A stretch of 5,782 nucleotides of DNA from DATJFQ01 sp035495555 (GTDB taxonomy: Bacteria; Acidobacteriota; Vicinamibacteria; Vicinamibacterales; 2-12-FULL-66-21). Made by a program: the position numbers and the translations under genes. The stretch spans positions 1 to 5,782 of the forward strand of contig DATJFQ010000105.1 of the NCBI GenBank assembly GCA_035495555.1. Reading direction: 5' to 3'. Positions 1-5,782 of the stretch are shown here, piece after piece (the first letter of the stretch is position 1; each line of letters begins with the position of its first letter). The notes beneath the pieces were generated by a model, which had not been told where the DNA came from, searched no databases, and saw only the letters and a program-made list of their open reading frames with translations.

Positions 1-2163
1 CTTGGTATGGCCAAACAGCTCGGACTCGAGCAGGTCATCGGGCAGCGCCGCGCAATTGACATCGCAAAAGCGCCGTTCGCGCCGCGGGCTGAGCTGATGC
101 AAGGCGCGGGCAACGAGCTCCTTGCCCGAACCGCTTTCCCCCTCGATCAATACCGAGAACGGCGCCGCGGCCGCGCGCGCGACCGTCCGGCGCACGTCCG
201 CGATAGCACTGCTCGATCCAATCAACTCAGGGATCGCCATTGACGCCCGCGCCACTTCGCGCGCGACTGCTCGCATCGTCTCGATGCGCGGCGCCGCGAC
301 CGCGGCGGTGAGCTCCAGCAGCTCTCGTGCGTGCGCCGGCGGGACGCGATCGATTGGCCATCGCGCGATCACGGCGGCAATGAGACGTGTCCCGACGCGC
401 ACGGGGACTCCCAACTCGCCACCCGCGGCTTCGGTGCAACCGTCGATAACAATACCCGCGTCGAGGACTCGCCGGCCGAGCGCCGTCGCCATGCCTGTTC
501 CGAGACTGAGGATGGCGGTAGCGGGACCCGCGTCGGCCGAATAGAGATCGATGCGGCTTGTCTCCAGTGATTCGGCCGCGAACGACAACACCTTCCGGAT
601 GGCGTCGCGATCGTGCTCCTCGTCTCGCGCCATGACGACCATCGCGGCGGCGGCGCCGGGCGGACCGATCGAGACTCGTTCACGATTACGGTGCCGCGCA
701 TCGCCGTTCAACCGGCCGTCGATCGCGGCTCGCAGCAACGGAGGTGTGACACCGCGGAGGCGGCGCAGGTCCTGAAGCTCGCGGTCGGCATCATGCGTTC
801 GCCCGGCGCGCCGGAGCGCGTCGACCCACAGCAACCGCGCCCGCACCAGGCGAAGCGGGACACGAGCCGCACGCGCCGCGACCCGGATGTCGGTCAATCG
901 TTGTTCGGCAAGCGCGAGATCTCCGGTTTCGACGAGCACGCGCAGGTGCGCGATCAGCGCGATGACCTGCTCGAGCCGATGGCCTGCTGCCTCGGCCTGG
1001 ACGAGCAGTTCGCGGGCTCGTTGACCGGCGGTGAACACGTCCCCTCGAGCGATCAGTACTCGAATCAGAATGGCGCTGACAGATGCGCTCGTCTCGTGAT
1101 CATCCGAGTCCAGAATCCCGGCGGTCGACCTGTGTCGAGCGACGAGGCCCGACCCCAACATCACGGCCGCGGCCTCCGGTACCCGCCCCTGCCACAGGAG
1201 TATTCGTGCGAGCGTGGCCTCGGCGCGCGCGCGTTCGACGTCGGCGAGCGCACCGGCAACGATGGCCGCGCGACACAATGATTCGGCAGCGCTCAGTTGC
1301 GCCGCATCGGTTCGGGCGGCCGCCTGCCACACGCGCGCGGCTGCTGAAAGATGTTCTTCCTTCGCGCGTTGAGCATGCGCCGCCGCATCTCCGAATATCG
1401 AGTCCGCGTCGCTGGCACGGCCTCGCTCCATTGCCAGCCGTCCCAATGCGATGAGCATTGTCGCCGCGGGTGCAAGCGCCTGCCGCCTGACCAGGGCACC
1501 GGCGACGTCACGCAACAAACGATTCGCTGAGGCGTGTCTTCCGGCCTGACACAGCTCTACCCACTTTGCTCCTCGGGCCATGTGCCGGAGCACGTCCTCG
1601 CTCACTACCTTGACGGCAGGCCGAAGCGAGACGCCTGCTCCATACACGGCGCGGGCCTCACGAACACTGTGACCCCGCTCGACTGATCGGCGGCTCCGAC
1701 CCCCGACTGGTGCCTGTGAGGGTGCATGGCTGCTGAAGGACACGAGCACGTGCGGTCGTGGCGAAGTCGCCGCGGCGGCGACTATCGCTTCTCGCGCGCG
1801 GTCGAGCGGTGATCCAGGGCTCAGAATGAGCATCAGCGTTCGATGCTTCAGTTCTTCGTCGAGCAGTGTTCGCAACCGCAGGTAGACATCCACCCCAATC
1901 GGCACGAGGCCACGCACACGCGCATGCTCTGCGATGCGCCGGGCTGCCGCAAGCGATTGCGCTCCCGCACCCGTCTCCACCACGACCCAACGGGGCTCAC
2001 CCTCTCGGCCATGGTCCAGCACTTCGACGAGCGGGTCGGCAAGCGGCGTTGACGCCAACAGCGAAGATGTCATATCGGAGAGCGTCACGCTCTCGCCGGT
2101 TGAGAGATCCCATGCGTGCTCGGCTGCATAGGCGTAGTAGCGATCGTGGAGAAGTCGGCTCAT
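1..2163 (-). CDS. Sigma-54-interacting multidomain transcriptional regulator (partial, C-terminus beyond the left edge)
   Basis: My reverse-strand translation stays open for 721 codons from 2163 to the left edge. Residues about 42-145 look like a P-loop NTPase fold without catalytic residues: GAGAQS (65-70) sits where GxxGxGK[ST] would be, and a hydrophobic strand TLMLILSP follows with no acidic end. Residues about 142-176 form a Ser/Arg/Gly-rich linker. Residues about 180-480 are Ala/Leu/Arg-rich helical repeats of TPR/MalT type, for example LLWQGRVPEAA (322-332). Residues about 500-640 resemble a GAF sensor domain. From 642 a sigma-54 AAA+ domain begins (PELIGSSSAI), with Walker A GESGSGKE (675-682), then NCAALPDDLLESELFGHTK, after which GAFTGA is expected. 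By family knowledge such proteins use ATP to open sigma-54 promoters, and the GAF and repeat regions would sense a signal; the signal here is unknown. The 2163 ATG is preceded by GGAAGG four bases upstream. An in-frame ATG at 2175 would add four residues. The domain class is secure and the target genes are unknown. Confidence 0.9.
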   Translation of the reverse strand, partial: MSRLLHDRYYAYAAEHAWDLSTGESVTLSDMTSSLLASTPLADPLVEVLDHGREGEPRWVVVETGAGAQSLAAARRIAEHARVRGLVPIGVDVYLRLRTLLDEELKHRTLMLILSPGSPLDRAREAIVAAAATSPRPHVLVSFSSHAPSQAPVGGRSRRSVERGHSVREARAVYGAGVSLRPAVKVVSEDVLRHMARGAKWVELCQAGRHASANRLLRDVAGALVRRQALAPAATMLIALGRLAMERGRASDADSIFGDAAAHAQRAKEEHLSAAARVWQAAARTDAAQLSAAESLCRAAIVAGALADVERARAEATLARILLWQGRVPEAAAVMLGSGLVARHRSTAGILDSDDHETSASVSAILIRVLIARGDVFTAGQRARELLVQAEAAGHRLEQVIALIAHLRVLVETGDLALAEQRLTDIRVAARAARVPLRLVRARLLWVDALRRAGRTHDADRELQDLRRLRGVTPPLLRAAIDGRLNGDARHRNRERVSIGPPGAAAAMVVMARDEEHDRDAIRKVLSFAAESLETSRIDLYSADAGPATAILSLGTGMATALGRRVLDAGIVIDGCTEAAGGELGVPVRVGTRLIAAVIARWPIDRVPPAHARELLELTAAVAAPRIETMRAVAREVARASMAIPELIGSSSAIADVRRTVARAAAAPFSVLIEGESGSGKELVARALHQLSPRRERRFCDVNCAALPDDLLESELFGHTK

Positions 2164-2175
2164 GCCCCCTTCCAT
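2164..2175 (-). promoter_or_regulatory. Ribosome binding site / start choice for the sigma-54-type regulator
   Basis: Read on the minus strand this is ATGGAAGGGGGC directly before the ATG at 2163. The GGAAGG core lies about four bases from that ATG, slightly close but usable, and is the best Shine-Dalgarno-like tract near any start in the window. The same tract begins with another in-frame ATG (2175-2173) that lacks a comparable purine run in front of it. I therefore prefer 2163, with 2175 as the alternative. The frame has no other usable start before an in-frame TAG at 2220-2218. Confidence 0.5.
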
Positions 2176-2223
2176 GCAACTGCGGGCCCGAGCGCGTTTT
2201 CGCGGCGATCGCGTCCGCTACCC

Positions 2224-2254
2224 TCGAAAGTGCGGAATTTCTTCGATGTAGAAT
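2224..2254 (+). promoter_or_regulatory. Possible promoter of the aroC-def-fmt-rsmB cluster
   Basis: The stretch from about 2227 to 2256 is clearly richer in A and T than the flanking sequence. TAGAAT at 2249-2254 matches the -10 consensus TATAAT at five of six positions. TCGAAA at 2224-2229 is a weak -35 candidate (four of six against TTGACA) with a 19-base spacer, longer than ideal. Transcription from this -10 would begin at about 2261-2264, almost on the aroC ATG, giving a leaderless or nearly leaderless message. No sigma-54 -24/-12 pattern (TGGCAC-N5-TTGC) is visible here. This is pattern matching in a short region, so the call is tentative. Confidence 0.3.
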
Positions 2255-2263
2255 TGAGCTCGG

Positions 2264-3484
2264 ATGCTGAGATTTCTCACCGCTGGTGAGTCGCACGGTC
2301 AAACACTCGTGATGACCCTCGACGGGATGCCCGCGGGTCTCGAGATCGACATCGATGCCCTGAACGCCCAGCTCCGTCGCCGCCAGGGGGGCTACGGACG
2401 CGGCCGCCGGATGCAGATCGAAAGCGACCGCGCAGACATCATGGCTGGCGTGCGCCATGGGCGAACGACCGGCGCGCCGATTGCTCTTCTCATTCGCAAC
2501 CGGGACTGGGTTAACTGGCAGCAGACCATGTACGTCGAGAGTGAGATGCCGGAGGGCGCGACAGGCGCCAATCGTCCGGATGTCACACGGCCGCGGCCCG
2601 GGCACGCCGATCTCGCAGGCGCGATCAAATACGGCCACACCGACGTGCGTGACGTGCTCGAGCGCGCGAGTGCCCGTGAAACGGCCGCTCGCGTCGCCGC
2701 CGGGTCACTGGCGCGACAACTGCTCGGCCGCTTTGGCGTGCGAATCACGAGCCACGTTTCGGCCATCGGTGGGATCGCGCTGCCCGAGTCGAGAGAGGTC
2801 TCGTTCGACGACGCGCAGGCGCTGTCGGAAGATTCGCCCCTTCGCTGCGTGGACGAAAGCCTTCAACAGCGAATGATTGCGGCGATCGACGCGGCCAAAG
2901 AGGCGGGTGATACGCTCGGCGGCGCATTCGAAGTGATCGCCAGAGGCCTTCCCCCCGGATTGGGTTCCTACGTGCAGTGGGATCGGAAGCTCGATGGGCG
3001 CCTGGCACAGGCGATGATGTGCATCCACGCGATCAAAGCCGTGGGCATCGGCATCGGACCCGATGTGGCATTTAGGCCAGGGTCGCAGGTGCACGACGAA
3101 ATCCTTCCGCCCGCGCGCGGTGATGGGCCGCTGGCGCGGCCATCGAACAATGCCGGTGGCCTTGAAGGGGGCGTCACCAACGGCGAAGACGTCCGCGTCA
3201 CCGGCTTCATGAAGCCGATCGCCACGCTGATGAAGCCACTCCGATCCGTCGATCTCACGACACTCCAGGATGCGCCCGCTGCGATCGAACGAAGCGACGT
3301 GTGCGCAGTCCCGGCCGCGGCGGTCGTCGGTGAAGCGATGGTGTCCTTCGTTCTCGCGGACGCCTTTCTCGAGAAACTCGGCGGCGATTCCATCGACGAA
3401 ATTGCGCAGCATCTGGCCGCCACCAACGCAGCCGTCGAGCGGCGCTTCACCGCGGCGCGTTCGTCGGCGTCGCCGGCCCGCTGA
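2264..3484 (+). CDS. aroC: Chorismate synthase
   Basis: Cytoplasmic enzyme of the shikimate pathway. It converts 5-enolpyruvylshikimate-3-phosphate to chorismate by losing phosphate, and needs reduced FMN that is not consumed overall. All three family signatures are present: GESHG at residues 8-12 with the conserved His11, ERASARETAARVAAGSL at 133-149, and RSDVCAVPAAAVVGEAM at 343-359. RPGHADLAGAIKY (111-123) carries the second conserved His (114), and SNNAGGLEGGVTNGE (294-308) matches the flavin/substrate-binding segment. The protein has 406 residues, a little longer than most (about 360-390). The excess includes a Ser/Ala/Arg-rich tail after residue 395. The ATG at 2264 fits the family's usual N-terminus (MLRFLTAGESHG). 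It has only a weak GAG (2256-2258) as a ribosome binding site. It is divergent from the regulator to its left and is the first gene of the rightward cluster; the next gene starts 15 nt after its stop. Confidence 0.97.
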   Translation: MLRFLTAGESHGQTLVMTLDGMPAGLEIDIDALNAQLRRRQGGYGRGRRMQIESDRADIMAGVRHGRTTGAPIALLIRNRDWVNWQQTMYVESEMPEGATGANRPDVTRPRPGHADLAGAIKYGHTDVRDVLERASARETAARVAAGSLARQLLGRFGVRITSHVSAIGGIALPESREVSFDDAQALSEDSPLRCVDESLQQRMIAAIDAAKEAGDTLGGAFEVIARGLPPGLGSYVQWDRKLDGRLAQAMMCIHAIKAVGIGIGPDVAFRPGSQVHDEILPPARGDGPLARPSNNAGGLEGGVTNGEDVRVTGFMKPIATLMKPLRSVDLTTLQDAPAAIERSDVCAVPAAAVVGEAMVSFVLADAFLEKLGGDSIDEIAQHLAATNAAVERRFTAARSSASPAR

Positions 3485-3499
3485 GTCGGCGCGTTCCGA

Positions 3500-4009
3500 A
3501 TGCTACGTCCGATTGTCCGTTACGGAGCCGACGTGCTCCATCACCCTGCCGCGCCGGTCGAGGCGATCACGCCGGAGATCCAATCGCTCATCGACGACAT
3601 GATCCAGACGATGTACGCGGCGCCGGGAGTTGGACTGGCCGCGCCGCAGGTCGGTGTGGGTGTGCGGATCTTCGTGTGTGACATCTCGGTCGGTAGAAAT
3701 CCTGCCGACCTGCTGACCTTCGTCAACCCGGCCTTTGTTGAACGAGACGGCATGCAACTCGAAGAGGAAGGCTGCCTCAGCGTGCCAGGTTTCAATGCGA
3801 CCGTGGCTCGGCCTTCGCACGCCATCATCAAGGGGCTGAACCGTGACGGCGAGGAACACGTGGTCGAAGCGACAGGCCTCCTCGCCCGCTGCTTCCAGCA
3901 CGAGATGGATCATCTTGACGGCACGCTGTTCGTCGACCGCCTGCGCGGCCTCCAGAAAGACTTCATCGTCCGTAAGATCAAGAAGCTCGCGCGCGCGGGA
4001 AAATGGTAG
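3500..4009 (+). CDS. def: Peptide deformylase
   Basis: Metallohydrolase (Fe2+ in most bacteria) that removes the formyl group from the N-terminal formyl-methionine of nascent proteins as they leave the ribosome. All three catalytic motifs are intact in a 169-residue protein of normal length: GVGLAAPQ (43-50), EGCLSVPG (90-97) with metal ligand Cys92, and QHEMDHLDG (133-141) with ligands His134 and His138 and catalytic Glu135. The C-terminus is Lys/Arg-rich, as is common in this family. The ATG at 3500 is the only reasonable start, because the aroC stop TGA is in the same frame 18 nt upstream with no start codon between. No Shine-Dalgarno sequence is visible in the 15-nt gap, so translation may depend on ribosomes finishing aroC. 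It sits directly before fmt, the gene for the opposite step of the formyl-methionine cycle, an arrangement common in bacteria. Confidence 0.97.
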   Translation: MLRPIVRYGADVLHHPAAPVEAITPEIQSLIDDMIQTMYAAPGVGLAAPQVGVGVRIFVCDISVGRNPADLLTFVNPAFVERDGMQLEEEGCLSVPGFNATVARPSHAIIKGLNRDGEEHVVEATGLLARCFQHEMDHLDGTLFVDRLRGLQKDFIVRKIKKLARAGKW

Positions 4010-4012
4010 TGA

Positions 4013-4951
4013 ATGCGGGTAGTGTTTTTCGGCACGCCGCAGTTTGCTGTTCCCTCACTCGAATATCTGATTCGATCGCCGCATCAGGTTGTTGGCGTGA
4101 TCACTCAGCCGGATCGGCCGAGAGGACGCGGGCACAAGGTGACCGACTCACCTGTCAAAGCCACTGCCCTCGCGCACGCGCTTCCGGTGTTTCAGCCGGG
4201 GCGGCTGCGCGACTCCGACGTCGCGGGCACGCTGACGAAATGGGCGCCCGATCTCGGCGTCGTCGCCGCGTACGGCAAGATCATCCCCGAGAGCCTGCTG
4301 AGTCTCCCGCGGCTCGGGATGATCAACGTTCACGCGTCGCTTCTGCCGAGATATCGCGGTGCGGCGCCGGTGCAGCGAGCCGTGATCGATGGCGTGCCGG
4401 AGACCGGCATCACCATCATGCGTATGGTGGCCGCACTCGACGCGGGCGGCATGTTCGCCAAAGTGACTCGGCCCATTGGCCCCGACGAAACCAGTGACGT
4501 CGTCGAGCGAGATCTGGCCGATCTGGGCGCCGCTCTTCTGATCGACGTGATTGAGGATCTTGCCGCCGGCCGCGCCATCGAAGAGCCCCAGGACGACGGC
4601 TCCTCGACGTACGCGTCGAAGATCACGAAAGAGGAAGGACTGGTCGACTGGACGCTCCCGGCCGTAGTCATTCACAACCGCGTCCGCGGCTTGTACCCCT
4701 GGCCGCACGCGTTCACGTATCTCGACGGCGAGCGACTCATCCTGATGCGGACGCATGTCGGGCCCGGAGCGACACCCGATGCTCCCGGGACGATTGTCGA
4801 TGTAACCGGCGGACTGCTCCAGGTCGCGACTGGCGGCTCGGGCCGCCTTGTGATCGACGAAGTCCAGCCTGAAGGGCGCCGGGCGATGAAGGCGCGTGAG
4901 TACCTGGCGGGGCACCCGATCCAGCCGGGCGTTCAGTTCAGCGGACGATGA
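4013..4951 (+). CDS. fmt: Methionyl-tRNA formyltransferase
   Basis: Transfers a formyl group from 10-formyltetrahydrofolate to the methionine on initiator tRNA, so that IF2 can use it to start translation. The N-terminal formyltransferase domain (about 1-200) begins with MRVVFFGTPQFAVPSLEYL. It holds the catalytic set Asn105, His107 and Asp143 (equivalent to E. coli Asn106, His108 and Asp144) and the signature SLLPRYRGAAPVQRA (109-123). The C-terminal tRNA-binding domain covers about 203-305, with YASKITKEEGLVDW at 200-213 and RVRGLYPWPHAF at 223-234. At 312 residues it has the usual length. One small deviation is LDAGGM at 142-147, where the position after the second Gly's neighbour is more often Asp or Pro (LDxGDM or LDxGPM). 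The start lies 3 nt after the def stop (TAGTGAATG) with only a weak GGGA upstream, and the stop overlaps the rsmB start, so coupling on both sides is likely. Confidence 0.97.
   Translation: MRVVFFGTPQFAVPSLEYLIRSPHQVVGVITQPDRPRGRGHKVTDSPVKATALAHALPVFQPGRLRDSDVAGTLTKWAPDLGVVAAYGKIIPESLLSLPRLGMINVHASLLPRYRGAAPVQRAVIDGVPETGITIMRMVAALDAGGMFAKVTRPIGPDETSDVVERDLADLGAALLIDVIEDLAAGRAIEEPQDDGSSTYASKITKEEGLVDWTLPAVVIHNRVRGLYPWPHAFTYLDGERLILMRTHVGPGATPDAPGTIVDVTGGLLQVATGGSGRLVIDEVQPEGRRAMKAREYLAGHPIQPGVQFSGR
4948..4951 (+). promoter_or_regulatory. ATGA start/stop overlap coupling fmt to rsmB
   Basis: The rsmB start codon ATG and the fmt stop codon TGA share two bases in the sequence ATGA. This is a typical sign of termination-reinitiation. 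The nearest purine stretch (GCGGA, 4941-4945) is too close to the ATG to act as a normal ribosome binding site, which supports coupled translation. Confidence 0.7.
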
Positions 4952-5782
4952 CGGCCCCGGCGCGCGCGGCTGCGTTCCGTGCGCTGACGGCGATCGCAGC
5001 CAACCATCGAGACCTGCCGACGGCCCTGGTCGAAAGCAGACGCCGTCTCACGGACGAGAGGGATCGATCGCTCGCGGCCGCTATCGTTCATGGAACATTG
5101 CGCTGGCAGCGAGCCTGTGACTATCTGATTGAGGGCGTGTCCGAGCGACCGCTCGAGTCCCTTGATCGGGACGTACTCGTCATCCTGCGGCTCAGCCTCT
5201 ATCAGATTCAGCATCTCGATCGGGTCCCGTCGGCCGCCGTGGTCGACGATGCCGTGAGCCTGACGCGAACGGCGGGAAAAAGAAGCGCTACCGGCTTTGT
5301 GAACGCCGTTCTGCGATCCACGCTCAGACAGCGCCGGGCGCTGCCGTTTCCTGCCCGGCCGGAGGATCCGGCGAATCGAGAGGCCGCGCTTCGCTACCTC
5401 GGGATCACCTGGTCACATCCCGAGTGGCTCGTGGCGCGATGGCTGGATCGCGTCGGCTTCGACCGAGCCGAAGAGTGGGTGCGGTTCAACAACGACCAGG
5501 CTCCGCTGACACTGAGTGTCAACCGCCTGCGCGCCACGCGTGAGTCAGTCCGGACGTCGCTCGGGGCAGAGGGCATCGAGTGCGAAGACACCCGGTTCGC
5601 TCCGCACGGACTTCGCGTCGTCACCGGCAACCCTCTTCGACGCCCTGAGCACGATCAATTTCTCGTGCAGGATGAGGCGTCGCAGCTCGTGCCGCTTGCG
5701 GTCGATGCTCAAACCGGCGAACGAACGCTCGACCTGTGCGGTGCGCCGGGCGGAAAGACCGTCATCATGAGCGGCGACATGG
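4948..5782 (+). CDS. rsmB: 16S rRNA (cytosine-967-C5)-methyltransferase, partial at the right edge
   Basis: SAM-dependent enzyme that makes m5C967 in 16S rRNA, near the ribosomal P site. The frame runs open from the ATG at 4948 to the window end (278 residues seen; the family is about 430-450). Residues about 1-130 are the NusB-like RNA-binding domain, with AAAIVHGTLRW (43-53), ILRLSLYQI (79-87) and FVNAVLR (117-123). Residues 232-248 (RPEHDQFLVQDEASQLV) lead into the Rossmann methyltransferase domain. SAM-binding motif I is LDLCGAPGGKT (261-271); LDLCAAPGGKT is more usual. The two catalytic cysteines lie beyond the window. Its ATG overlaps the fmt stop (ATGA, 4948-4951) and no good ribosome binding site precedes it, so it is probably translated by coupling. 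The NusB domain separates RsmB from other RsmB/RsmF-like m5C methyltransferases, and its position after fmt agrees with the common fmt-rsmB order. Confidence 0.95.
   Translation, partial: MTAPARAAAFRALTAIAANHRDLPTALVESRRRLTDERDRSLAAAIVHGTLRWQRACDYLIEGVSERPLESLDRDVLVILRLSLYQIQHLDRVPSAAVVDDAVSLTRTAGKRSATGFVNAVLRSTLRQRRALPFPARPEDPANREAALRYLGITWSHPEWLVARWLDRVGFDRAEEWVRFNNDQAPLTLSVNRLRATRESVRTSLGAEGIECEDTRFAPHGLRVVTGNPLRRPEHDQFLVQDEASQLVPLAVDAQTGERTLDLCGAPGGKTVIMSGDM

Noticed and set aside
238..240. Internal ATG in the regulator just before the AAA+ domain, possibly starting a separate short activator
   Set aside because: There is no Shine-Dalgarno-like sequence before it, and the frame is continuous with the upstream domains. 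A Met at this domain boundary is most simply an internal residue.
613..1281. A 222-codon plus-strand open frame
   Set aside because: It lies opposite the helical-repeat region of the regulator. Its translation is Arg/Pro/Asp-rich with no recognisable domain, as expected for a shadow frame in GC-rich DNA.
2205..2212. GCGATCGC palindrome, the same octamer as the cyanobacterial HIP1 repeat
   Set aside because: I noticed only this one copy, and such octamers are expected by chance in GC-rich DNA. It is not evidence of a cyanobacterium or a repeat family.
1997..2638. A 213-codon minus-strand open frame crossing the intergenic region
   Set aside because: It overlaps the regulator's N-terminus in another frame and the first part of aroC on the opposite strand. 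Both of those are supported by clear protein motifs, so this frame is a shadow.
2705..3412. A 235-codon minus-strand open frame
   Set aside because: It is antisense to the conserved core of aroC. Its His/Arg/Asp-rich composition and lack of motifs mark it as a shadow.
3485..3499. Possible terminator between aroC and def
   Set aside because: Fifteen bases with no stem-loop or T-run are too short for an intrinsic terminator.
4148..4915. A 255-codon minus-strand open frame
   Set aside because: It is antisense to fmt, whose catalytic residues and domains are all intact. No domain is recognisable in the antisense product.

Overview
This is a GC-rich (roughly 60-65% by eye) bacterial chromosomal window with dense coding and short gaps. 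It holds one large leftward gene that runs off the left edge, then a compact rightward cluster of four housekeeping genes, the last of which runs off the right edge. The protein style and the gene set (a large sigma-54-type regulator beside aroC-def-fmt-rsmB) fit a GC-rich soil lineage. Acidobacteriota, class Vicinamibacteria, is my best guess. It rests on general resemblance only, and no marker here proves it.

Left part (1-2163, minus strand): a single continuous reading frame of at least 721 codons encodes a multidomain regulator. In order it has an N-terminal domain resembling a P-loop NTPase without its catalytic residues, a long alpha-helical repeat region (TPR/MalT-like), a GAF-like domain, and the start of a sigma-54 interaction AAA+ domain with an intact Walker A motif. 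The window ends just before the expected GAFTGA loop, so the rest of the AAA+ domain and any DNA-binding domain lie outside.

Middle (2164-2263): a short divergent intergenic region. Its right half is AT-richer than its surroundings and contains a possible -10 element very close to the aroC start.

Right part (2264-5782, plus strand): aroC (chorismate synthase), def (peptide deformylase), fmt (methionyl-tRNA formyltransferase) and rsmB (16S rRNA m5C967 methyltransferase, 3' end missing). The gaps are 15 nt, 3 nt and a 4-nt ATGA overlap, so they are probably one transcript. Fmt and Def act in sequence: Fmt formylates the initiator Met-tRNA and Def removes the formyl group from the new protein. 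RsmB modifies the ribosome's P-site region. AroC makes chorismate, the branch point to aromatic amino acids and folate, and folate is the source of Fmt's formyl donor.

I see no RNA genes, mobile elements, CRISPR arrays, clear terminators or defence-type system. The housekeeping cluster is ordinary. The only part with some novelty is the architecture of the large regulator.
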